From assembly GCF_002420705.1 (NCBI RefSeq), contig NZ_DIIM01000016.1:94438-158437 (forward strand): a stretch of 64,000 bases of DNA, read 5' to 3'. Made by a program: the position numbers and the translations under genes. Positions 7,114-14,753 of the stretch are shown here, in pieces. The first letter of the stretch is position 1; each line of letters starts with the position of its first letter. The notes under the pieces are model-generated. The model was not told where the DNA came from. It made no database searches and saw only the letters and a list, made by a program, of their open reading frames with translations. This stretch comes from Sphingobacterium sp. UBA5670 (GTDB taxonomy: Bacteria; Bacteroidota; Bacteroidia; Sphingobacteriales; Sphingobacteriaceae).

Positions 7114-9351
7114 CTATTTGAACTTACTGGCTAATGCAGCCAGCTTGCTTGCCATATCAGTTTCAGGTTCCGCCTGTCTTTTAGGATCATTTTTCCTGCT
7201 TTTGGGTAGCGCAGATTTTTCATCTGTTTTCATTGACAGAGCGATACGACTACGTTTTTCATCAACTTCTGTTACTGTCACCATGACGTGTTGCTGAACT
7301 TTGACGATTTCATGGGGATCTGATATAAAGCGATTCGATAACTGACTTAAATGTACCAATCCATCTTGATGTACACCAATATCAACAAAGGCTCCAAAAT
7401 TTGTAATGTTGGTCACTATGCCCGGTAGCTTCATGCCGACCCGTAAATCACCAATACTATTGACGCCCTCCGTGAAGGAGAAAGCTTCAAATTTTTCCCT
7501 TGGGTCTAATCCCGGTTTCGCCAATTCATTCAAAATATCATTTAGCGTCGGTAGTCCAACTTCATCTGAAATATAATTTTTCAAGGGGATAGATTTTCTC
7601 AGGTCCGCGTCGGTCAATAGGTCTTCGACTTTTTTTCCGAGATCTTTAGCCATTTGTTCAACTAACGCATATCGCTCGGGATGCACAGCGGATGAATCTA
7701 GTGGATTGGCTGCATGTCGGATACGGAGAAAGCCCGCAGCCTGTTCAAATGCCTTGTCGCCAAGACGAGGGACTTTTTTTAGTTCACGTCTGGAAGCGAA
7801 TGGACCATTCTCATTTCTATACTTTATAATCTGTTGTGCTAGGGAAGGGCCTAAACCAGATACATAGGCTAAAATTTGTTTGGAAGCTGTATTCAGTTCA
7901 ACACCTACAGCATTCACACAGCTGATGACAGTATCATCCAAAGAGGTCTGAAGTTTGTTTTGATCCACATCATGCTGATATTGTCCAACACCGATCGATT
8001 TTGGATCAATTTTAACGAGTTCAGCTAACGGGTCCATTAATCTTCTACCAATGGAAACAGCTCCCCGGACCGTAATATCGTAGTCTGGAAATTCTTCCCG
8101 TGCAGTCTCTGAAGCGGAATAAATAGAGGCACCACTTTCATTGACCATGACGATGGTAACATTATTTAACCCCAGTTTTCTAACAAATTCTTCGGTTTCA
8201 CGTCCAGCAGTCCCGTTTCCAATGGCTATCGCCTGAATATCATATTTTGATACGAGATACCGGACCGTTTTCTGTGCTTCCGCTAATCCATTTGCGCCAT
8301 TGTGCGGAAAGATAGCTGTATTTTCTTTGAGCTGTCCTTGTTCATCCAATACAACTGTTTTACAACCCGTACGAAATCCAGGATCGATTGCGAGCAATCT
8401 TTTTTGTCCCAGAGGAGCTGCTAAAAGCAACTGGCGAACATTGTCGGCAAAAACTTTGATGGCTTCTTCATCTGCTTTTTGACGTGTCAGGACACGGATT
8501 TCCGTTTCCATAGAAGGTTTTAACAGACGTTTGTAGCTATCTGTCAAAGCGAGTTTTACCTGAGCAGCGGCAGCATTGGCGCCCTTAATATAAATGGATT
8601 CAATACGAGGTAGAATTTCTTCTTCATTGATATCTATATCTAAAAAGAGCAATTCTTCTTTTTCTCCACGGCGCATTGCTAGCACTCGGTGGGAAGGCGC
8701 ATCTTTCAATGATTCCGACCATTCGTAATAATCTTTATACTTTATTGCAGCTTCTTCTTTTCCGGGAACTACCCTTGAAACAAATGAACCTTTTTCCAGG
8801 AATATTGCTCTCGACTTGGCTCTCACAGCTGCATCTTCTGCTATGACTTCGGCAATTATATCCCGGGCACCCGCTAGTGCTTCCTCTGTATTTTTTACAC
8901 CTTTTTCTTCATCGACCAAACTGTCGGCAAGGGCAAGGAAATCTCCTGATTCTTGTGCCAAAATCAGATCAGCCAAGGGTTGTAGACCCTTTTCACGTGC
9001 GACACTGGCACGGGTTTTACGCTTCGGTTTGTATGGCAAGTAGATATCTTCCAGGCTGGCCATGGTTTCGGCCCCCTGTATCTGCTGCTCGAGCTCTTGC
9101 GTTAATTTTCCTTGATCATTGATGGATTTCAGAACAGTTTCCTTACGTTTATCTAAATCCCGCAACTGCTGGGAGCGATCTCTAATATTGGTGATTTGAA
9201 CTTCGTCCAGACTGCCGGTCATTTCCTTACGGTAACGTGAGATAAATGGAACCGTCGCGCCTTCATCTAATAATGCTATAGTCGTGCGAACCTGTTTTTC
9301 GCTAATAGAAAGCTCATTAGCAATAATAATTTCGTGTGTTGATAAGCTCAT
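7114..9351 (-). CDS. tex: Tex-family RNA-binding protein (transcription accessory protein)
   Basis: A 745-residue cytoplasmic protein of the Tex/Spt6-like family, which binds RNA and affects transcription. Domains in order: an N-terminal helical Tex domain including VPFISRYRKEMTG, a YqgF/RNase H-like domain starting LLAIDPGFRTGCKTVVLDE, a helix-hairpin-helix segment (FASRRELKKVPRLGDKAFEQ), and a C-terminal S1 domain (GIVTNITNFGAFVDIGVHQD to about residue 715). Length and order are complete for the family. I chose the ATG at 9351 (MSLSTHEIII); a longer in-frame start at 9396 would read through the upstream tatA terminator hairpin. The protein ends in a short basic and helical tail. Confidence 0.93.
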   Translation of the reverse strand: MSLSTHEIIIANELSISEKQVRTTIALLDEGATVPFISRYRKEMTGSLDEVQITNIRDRSQQLRDLDKRKETVLKSINDQGKLTQELEQQIQGAETMASLEDIYLPYKPKRKTRASVAREKGLQPLADLILAQESGDFLALADSLVDEEKGVKNTEEALAGARDIIAEVIAEDAAVRAKSRAIFLEKGSFVSRVVPGKEEAAIKYKDYYEWSESLKDAPSHRVLAMRRGEKEELLFLDIDINEEEILPRIESIYIKGANAAAAQVKLALTDSYKRLLKPSMETEIRVLTRQKADEEAIKVFADNVRQLLLAAPLGQKRLLAIDPGFRTGCKTVVLDEQGQLKENTAIFPHNGANGLAEAQKTVRYLVSKYDIQAIAIGNGTAGRETEEFVRKLGLNNVTIVMVNESGASIYSASETAREEFPDYDITVRGAVSIGRRLMDPLAELVKIDPKSIGVGQYQHDVDQNKLQTSLDDTVISCVNAVGVELNTASKQILAYVSGLGPSLAQQIIKYRNENGPFASRRELKKVPRLGDKAFEQAAGFLRIRHAANPLDSSAVHPERYALVEQMAKDLGKKVEDLLTDADLRKSIPLKNYISDEVGLPTLNDILNELAKPGLDPREKFEAFSFTEGVNSIGDLRVGMKLPGIVTNITNFGAFVDIGVHQDGLVHLSQLSNRFISDPHEIVKVQQHVMVTVTEVDEKRSRIALSMKTDEKSALPKSRKNDPKRQAEPETDMASKLAALASKFK

Positions 9352-9372
9352 TGGTGGTTTAATCTTAAAAAG

Positions 9373-9404
9373 TAGAGCTGTTGAATGGTGATTCAACAGC
9401 TCTA
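9373..9404 (-). terminator. Terminator of tatA, just upstream of tex
   Basis: A perfect 14-bp stem (TAGAGCTGTTGAAT and complement) with a GGTG/CACC tetraloop, followed on the minus strand by CTTTTT. It separates tatA from tex and argues against the longer tex start. Confidence 0.7.
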
Positions 9405-9436
9405 AGTATATCTAATTATAAACTAAAGTAGTAAAA

Positions 9437-9958
9437 TTAAGCGGGTTTATTGGTGTTGTCCTGCTCAGGAACTTTTTTTTCTTCTACTTCGTTGTTTTTA
9501 GTTTCGGCAAAATGATCGTTATACCCATAGGAGATGTGAGATGGTTCTTCTCCATAATCCAATTGTTTGTGTGGATTATGTTCAACGACACCTGCTGGTG
9601 TTGAGAACTCATATTTTTTCTTTGGCTGTTCTGTTTCAGAACCTTCCGCTGTCTCCTGTGGTTTTGTTTCCTCTTCGTGTGCTGCTTGAGCTTTTTCTTC
9701 AGCTAAACGTACATCACTAGGAACAGCTTCTTCTTTTACTTCCGGTTTAACGTCTACGTCTTTCTCGAAATTATTAATTTGATCTGAAATTTCACGTTTG
9801 ATACCTTCTGACGCATCTTTAAATTCACGTATTCCTCTTCCTAAACCTCTCGCCAATTCAGGAAGTTTTTTGCCTCCAAAAAGTAACAAGATAGCAAACA
9901 CAATTAGGATCATCTCCTGTGTTCCGATGTTTAGAAATGCTATTACTGGATTGTACAT
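9437..9958 (-). CDS. tatA: Sec-independent translocase TatA/TatE-type protein with long acidic tail
   Basis: Component of the twin-arginine translocation pore that exports folded proteins. The N-terminus has the family pattern: a short outer segment with IGTQEMILIVFAILLLFGG as the single membrane span, the hinge GGKKLPELARGLGRG, then an amphipathic helix (IREFKDASEGIKREI). The tail from residue 65 is unusually long for TatA (173 residues in total against about 60-90) and is rich in Glu, Lys, Pro and Gln; a TatB-like role is possible. The region 74-126 bp upstream contains a good -10-like element (CAAAAGTA at 10030-10037, TACTTTTG on the minus strand). No tatC gene is adjacent. Confidence 0.85.
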   Translation of the reverse strand: MYNPVIAFLNIGTQEMILIVFAILLLFGGKKLPELARGLGRGIREFKDASEGIKREISDQINNFEKDVDVKPEVKEEAVPSDVRLAEEKAQAAHEEETKPQETAEGSETEQPKKKYEFSTPAGVVEHNPHKQLDYGEEPSHISYGYNDHFAETKNNEVEEKKVPEQDNTNKPA

Positions 9959-10095
9959 ACTCTTTTTCCTCTTCTTTTGATTACTAACTAGATGCTAAGT
10001 TACATTTATATTTCTATAGTTCTTAGCCTCAAAAGTAAATTTAAGATAATTTTAAGGTATTTGAAACATAAAAATTACTTAACAAAGTGCGGTTA

Positions 10096-10124
10096 TTTGG
10101 CAAGTGTAATTTGTTATATTTTTG
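10096..10124 (+). promoter_or_regulatory. Candidate promoter of the MATE transporter gene
   Basis: TTTG (10096-10099), 17 bp, TATTTTTG (10117-10124) matches the Bacteroidota promoter consensus exactly. A second TATTTTTG at 10167-10174 lacks a good -33 element. Confidence 0.55.
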
Positions 10125-10200
10125 CTAAATATTTTATAATATGACGATAGGGCAGAAATATCTTTGTATTTTTGTGGCTATTTTTTTGGAGAAATCGATT

Positions 10201-11577
10201 ATGTTGGGAAAATTTAAAACATTCAAGCCGTATTACAAAAGTACGATGGTATTGGCAGGGCCGGTAGTGATCTCACAATTGGGACATACATTGGTGCATA
10301 CCGCAGATAGTGTGATTGTTGGGCATTTTGCAGGAACTATTCCATTGGCGGCAGTTTCGTTGGTACATGCTGTTTTTATGATTGTGATGGTCGTAGGACT
10401 GGGAATAGCTTATGGTATAACGCCATTGATTGCGCAGGAGAATGGCCGTGATAATAAGAAAGAATGTGCCATTCTGTTGTCCAATAGTTTTTGGTTAAAT
10501 ATTATAGCCGGACTATTGTTGTTCTGTTTGGTTTACTTTGGTTCTATGTTGGCTATCGATCATCTCAACCAAGATCCGGCTGTGGTAAAGGAGGCAAAAC
10601 CATATTTGCTTATTTTAAGTTTATCGATGTTGCCACTGATGGTCTTTAGCACATTCAAGCAGTTTGCAGAAGGTCTGGGATTTACAAAGCAAGCCATGAA
10701 CGTGACGATTTGGGGGAATGTGCTGAATATTATATTGGCGATCGTCTTTGTTAAAGGGATGTTTGGCATAAGTCCCATGGGGGTAAAAGGGGTCGGATAC
10801 AGTACGCTGATCGACCGTGTGTTAATGATGTCCGTGATGATGACTTATGTATTGCGATCCCAGAAATTTAGGGGATATATCCAGTATTTTAAAGTGACGC
10901 TGATTGACCGGGAACGATTGCTCAAAATATTGCGGATAGGGGCGCCAGTGGCTATGCAATATGTATTTGAAATTGGAGCCTTTGCCGGAGCATCACTGTT
11001 AGCAGGTACCATAAGTGCTACAGCACAAGCTTCCCATCAAGTTGCGATTCAGCTGGCCGCAATGACCTATATGATGGCAAGCGGTATAGCTGCTGCTGCA
11101 ACGATCAAGGTGGGCAACAGTTATGGAAATAGAAATCTCTTCCGTCTCGAAAGATTTGCGATAACTTCTTATCAGTTGGTGCTAATCTTCATGTTGATTA
11201 CGGCGTCTTTGTTCGCGTTGCTGAACAATTATTTGCCCTATATTTTTACATCAGATCATGCTGTGGTGATTATTGCTTCGCAACTCTTGATCATCGCGGG
11301 ACTGTTTCAATTGTTTGACGGTACGCAAGTGGTCGGTTTGGGTGTATTGCGTGGGATGGGAGATGTCAATATTCCAACTATTATTACATTTATCGCTTAT
11401 TGGATTATTGGTTTGCCAAGTGGATATCTTATGGGAGTCGTGTTCAACTGGGGGATCAAAGGAATTTGGTATGGGCTAACATTAGGCTTGTTGACTTCTT
11501 CGCTTTTACTTTATCTGCGGTTCCAATTGGTGATCAAGAAGAAGAAAATACAGTTCGAACAAAGTATGTTTAAGTAA
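10201..11577 (+). CDS. MATE-family efflux transporter
   Basis: A 458-residue inner membrane exporter of the multidrug and toxin extrusion family, which couples Na+ or H+ entry to export of cationic drugs or metabolites. About 12 hydrophobic segments fill the whole length in two pseudo-symmetric halves. The first half starts KSTMVLAGPVVISQLGHTL and the second VAMQYVFEIGAFAGASLLAG, the typical family pattern, followed by GVLRGMGD. I prefer the ATG at 10201 (MLGKFKTF): it has GGAG 9 nt upstream, and the in-frame extension from 10141 is unlike the family. It stands alone between two convergent hairpins. The substrate is not predictable. Confidence 0.9.
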   Translation: MLGKFKTFKPYYKSTMVLAGPVVISQLGHTLVHTADSVIVGHFAGTIPLAAVSLVHAVFMIVMVVGLGIAYGITPLIAQENGRDNKKECAILLSNSFWLNIIAGLLLFCLVYFGSMLAIDHLNQDPAVVKEAKPYLLILSLSMLPLMVFSTFKQFAEGLGFTKQAMNVTIWGNVLNIILAIVFVKGMFGISPMGVKGVGYSTLIDRVLMMSVMMTYVLRSQKFRGYIQYFKVTLIDRERLLKILRIGAPVAMQYVFEIGAFAGASLLAGTISATAQASHQVAIQLAAMTYMMASGIAAAATIKVGNSYGNRNLFRLERFAITSYQLVLIFMLITASLFALLNNYLPYIFTSDHAVVIIASQLLIIAGLFQLFDGTQVVGLGVLRGMGDVNIPTIITFIAYWIIGLPSGYLMGVVFNWGIKGIWYGLTLGLLTSSLLLYLRFQLVIKKKKIQFEQSMFK

Positions 11578-11594
11578 CAAAAGTATACCCAAAA

Positions 11595-11630
11595 CAACAA
11601 CAAAGGCTCTGTTAAGAGCCTTTGTTGTTG
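11595..11630. terminator. Bidirectional terminator between MATE and E2 genes
   Basis: A perfect 16-bp stem (CAACAACAAAGGCTCT and complement) with a 4-nt loop lies between two convergent genes. T-rich sequence follows on the minus strand, so it fits the E2 gene best. Confidence 0.7.
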
Positions 11631-11730
11631 AAAGTGTCTAATGTTACTGGCCAGAAAGATCTTCAGTTCGTTTTCATTGCTGTCCTTATCCGCGAAGCCA
11701 TGAAGGTTCTGTTTGGCCATGAAAGGCAAT

Positions 11731-13071
11731 CTATATGACGCGATTGCTATCCCAATTTTCGAGATAATCTGCTACGCGTTTTAAGAAAGTACCTCCAAGT
11801 GCTCCATCAATTGCACGGTGGTCGTAAGAAAGTGATAGATACATCATATGTCTAATACCAATCATATCGCCATACTCCGTTTCTATCACCGCCGGCTTTT
11901 TCGTTATCGTACCTACAGCCAAGATTGCCGCTTGTGGTTGGTTAATGATCGGAGTGCCCATAATATTGCCAAAAGCGCCAATATTGGTGAATGTAAAGGT
12001 CCCATCTTGTGTATCGTCGGGTTTCAATTTGTTGGCTCGTGATCGCTGTGCAAGGTCGTTGACACTTTTACTTAATCCTACCAAGCTTAGCTGATCCGCG
12101 TTTTTGATTACCGGGACGATAAGATTGCCGTTAGGCAATGCCGCCGCCATACCAATATTAATATTTTTCTTCTTTATGATATTGTAACCGTCGATGGAGA
12201 TATTGACCAATGGAAAATCTTTAAGCGCCTTGCTGATAGCTTCAATAAACAAGGGGGTGAAGGTGATATTTTCTCCCTCGCGTTTTTTATAGGCATCCTT
12301 AACCTTATTGCGCCATAAAACTAAGTTGGTTACATCTGCCTCAACAAAGGAACATACATGGGGAGAGGTTTGGACACTTTTAACCATATGATCTGCGATC
12401 AATCTGCGCATGCGGTCCATTTCAATGATTTCATCACTGCCATTGGCAACGGTGTGTACCTGAGACGGAGCAGCAGGAGTTATTTTTGGAGCCTCTGTGC
12501 CTGTGCTTGCCTGAATTGACTTGTGAGGCATTGACGATGAATCTCTTTGCGCTACATAAGCTAAAATATCTTCTTTGGTTACTCTTCCCTCGGCACCAGT
12601 GCCTTGGATACGGTCAAGTTCATCTTGCGATAAGCCTTCATGACGTGCGATATTCTTTACCAAAGGAGAATAGAAACGTAGTGCATTTTCGTATGGTGAG
12701 GATGCAGTTTCAGCCGCTGTGTTGGGCAGCTGGTCTACACCCGGTATGTTCAAATCTATATGCTCTTCGGCAACGGTCACTTCAGGGGCTGTATTTTCTT
12801 CCTGTTGAATCACAGGTTCTTCATTTTGACCTTCAATTTCTATAATTGCAACAACTTCTCCTACTTGGACGGTTTGGTCTACGGTATAGCGCTGCTCTTT
12901 TAAAATACCTTTTACAGGAGAAGGTACCTCTGAATCAACTTTGTCAGTTGCGATTTCCAATAAGGTGTCATCTTCATCAATCAGGTCACCAGGTTGTTTT
13001 AACCATTTTGTGATTGTTGCCTCGGATACACTTTCTCCCATTTTTGGGAGCAAGAGTTTATATAAAGCCAT
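11731..13071 (-). CDS. 2-oxo acid dehydrogenase E2, dihydrolipoamide acyltransferase
   Basis: The core subunit of a 2-oxo acid dehydrogenase complex. It moves an acyl group from lipoyl-lysine to coenzyme A. Domains in order: a lipoyl domain (residues 1-80) with the modified lysine in EIATDKVDSE (Lys44), a flexible linker rich in Glu, Pro and Thr, a peripheral subunit-binding domain (YSPLVKNIARHEGLSQDELD, about 135-172), and a catalytic domain from about 215 with the active-site motif SYDHRAIDG near the C-terminus. The ATG at 13071 (MALYKLLLPKMGESVSEA) is chosen over an upstream TTG at 13083. The sequence looks like the branched-chain (BCKDH) type of Bacteroidota, but pyruvate or 2-oxoglutarate specificity cannot be excluded; no E1 gene is adjacent. 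Confidence 0.88.
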   Translation of the reverse strand: MALYKLLLPKMGESVSEATITKWLKQPGDLIDEDDTLLEIATDKVDSEVPSPVKGILKEQRYTVDQTVQVGEVVAIIEIEGQNEEPVIQQEENTAPEVTVAEEHIDLNIPGVDQLPNTAAETASSPYENALRFYSPLVKNIARHEGLSQDELDRIQGTGAEGRVTKEDILAYVAQRDSSSMPHKSIQASTGTEAPKITPAAPSQVHTVANGSDEIIEMDRMRRLIADHMVKSVQTSPHVCSFVEADVTNLVLWRNKVKDAYKKREGENITFTPLFIEAISKALKDFPLVNISIDGYNIIKKKNINIGMAAALPNGNLIVPVIKNADQLSLVGLSKSVNDLAQRSRANKLKPDDTQDGTFTFTNIGAFGNIMGTPIINQPQAAILAVGTITKKPAVIETEYGDMIGIRHMMYLSLSYDHRAIDGALGGTFLKRVADYLENWDSNRVI

Positions 13072-13183
13072 ATTTTTTAGCAATCTCGTTATAGAAAAAC
13101 GAAGTTAATTAAATTGTGGTTTACTTTCAACAATTTAAAATATTATTCCTTAAATAACGTTTTTTTAGAAATATTATTTTACA

Positions 13184-14443
13184 TTATTGTGTATCTTGTT
13201 CTTTTTCTTTTACCAGCAACTTCCATAGAAGCAATAAAGCATTCATACGAGTACGCTCGATGTTAATCAGCCTGTCGTTATCAAATTTAAACTTTTTGGT
13301 AATCACTTCTTTTTTTCCCGCTACAGCTACCCAAATCGTTCCAACCGGCTTTTCAGCTGTTCCACCTCCTGGACCTGCTATTCCCGTAGTTGCAATGGCA
13401 TAATCTGAAGAAAATATCTTCTTTGAACCCGCAGCCATTTCCACGGCTGTTTGTTCGCTCACTGCCCCATATTGGATCAATGTCTCTTCATTGACCTGCA
13501 GCAATTGTTGTTTTAACGTATTGGAGTAGGGGACGGTACCGCCAAGAAATACAGCGCTGCTTCCAGCTACTGCGGTTATTGAGGCGGCAACATTACCTCC
13601 AGTACAACTTTCTGCAGTCGTCAATGTAGCACCTTTACGGCTAAGCTCTTTAATCAAGAAGGGCTCGATACTCGTATCGTAATCTGCAATGACGTATTGC
13701 CGTAAACGATGAAGAAGTTTTGTTTTAAAAAGGGCAACCTGGAGCATAATGTCGGATTTGTTTCTGCTCTTTCCGGAGAGTCTTAAGCGAATAAATGCCA
13801 ATGTTGGCAAATAGGCCAATTTTATGCTTGGGGGAAGTTCTGCCTCGATATCTTTTATCTCTTCTGCTAGATAAGATTCTCCGATACCACCAACCAAGAT
13901 TGTTTCGTGACAGATAAATAGGTCCGGATCTTGTTTAGCTAGTAAGGGTAGCACATGTTTTTCCATGAGGAATTTCATCTCAAAAGGCACTCCGGGCATA
14001 AAAATAAACTGTTTTTGATCCTGGTTGACCAGCATGCCGGGGGCGGTGCCATAATCGTTAAATAAGACTTCACAATTTGCCAGGACATCGGCCTGCTGAA
14101 GATTGATGTCGAGCATCTTCAGATTGCGCGATTCAAAAATATTGGTCACATGACGGAGTACGTTTTCATCGCGGGTCAATGTGGTACCAAAATATTTTGC
14201 TGCCGTTTTTTTTGTTACATCATCTTTCGTTGGGCCTAGGCCTCCTGTGATTAAAATAAGATCTGCACGAGCAGACGCATCCTTGAGTGTCGTTAAAATA
14301 GCTTCTTCCGTATCTGGGATCGATGTCATCTGAACGATATCGATTTCAAACCGGAGAAGCTGTTTAGCAATCCATCCCGAATTGGTATCAATAATCTGAC
14401 CGATGAGGATCTCATCGCCTATGGTAATAATCTCTGCTTTCAT
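13184..14443 (-). CDS. cinA: CinA-family nicotinamide-nucleotide amidohydrolase
   Basis: A two-domain protein of 419 residues. The N-terminal MoaB/COG1058-like domain (GDEILIGQIIDTNSGWIA, TGGLGPTKDDVT, MPGVPFEMKFLM) is the ADP-ribose pyrophosphatase-type half. The C-terminal PncC domain (TTAESCTGGNVAASITAVAG, GIAGPGGGT) deamidates nicotinamide mononucleotide in NAD salvage. Both domains and their order match full-length CinA. The start is a plain ATG at 14443. The name comes from competence-induced genes in other bacteria; in this lineage the NAD-recycling role is the better guide. It stands alone, with 100 bp between it and the E2 gene. Confidence 0.92.
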   Translation of the reverse strand: MKAEIITIGDEILIGQIIDTNSGWIAKQLLRFEIDIVQMTSIPDTEEAILTTLKDASARADLILITGGLGPTKDDVTKKTAAKYFGTTLTRDENVLRHVTNIFESRNLKMLDINLQQADVLANCEVLFNDYGTAPGMLVNQDQKQFIFMPGVPFEMKFLMEKHVLPLLAKQDPDLFICHETILVGGIGESYLAEEIKDIEAELPPSIKLAYLPTLAFIRLRLSGKSRNKSDIMLQVALFKTKLLHRLRQYVIADYDTSIEPFLIKELSRKGATLTTAESCTGGNVAASITAVAGSSAVFLGGTVPYSNTLKQQLLQVNEETLIQYGAVSEQTAVEMAAGSKKIFSSDYAIATTGIAGPGGGTAEKPVGTIWVAVAGKKEVITKKFKFDNDRLINIERTRMNALLLLWKLLVKEKEQDTQ

Positions 14444-14730
14444 CTGAAAAATAATTATGTTAGTCCCTTGCAGTTATTAAAGTTTCAGCGCAATTAGCTG
14501 TAAACATAAATTCCTAGTATTGGACGATTCAGGATATAAACTTACGTAAAATTACGGCTCAACAAAATGTTTAACATGCATTTGATATGGGAAGTTGTGT
14601 GCTACCGCAAAAGGTAAAAGCTAGGGAATAAAATACGACCTTCATGATATTGCATGATATTGAAAGCATCGCAGCTGAGAAAGCGAGAAAGTTTTTTCTG
14701 GCGAATAGGGTTATATTATTTTCAAAAAAA

Positions 14731-14753
14731 GCAGTTATTTTAAAAATAACTGC
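14731..14753 (-). terminator. Intrinsic terminator overlapping the end of lptD
   Basis: An 11-bp inverted repeat, GCAGTTATTTT and complement, followed on the minus strand by seven T. The lptD stop codon lies inside the hairpin, so the last codons form its ascending arm. Confidence 0.65.

Noticed and set aside
12486..12845. A 119-codon plus-strand frame opposite the E2 gene
   Set aside because: Falls in the low-complexity linker of a clear E2; not a real gene.
14642..14661. Tandem 10-mer CATGATATTG
   Set aside because: Only two copies in an AT-rich gap between lptD and cinA; nothing further supports a function.
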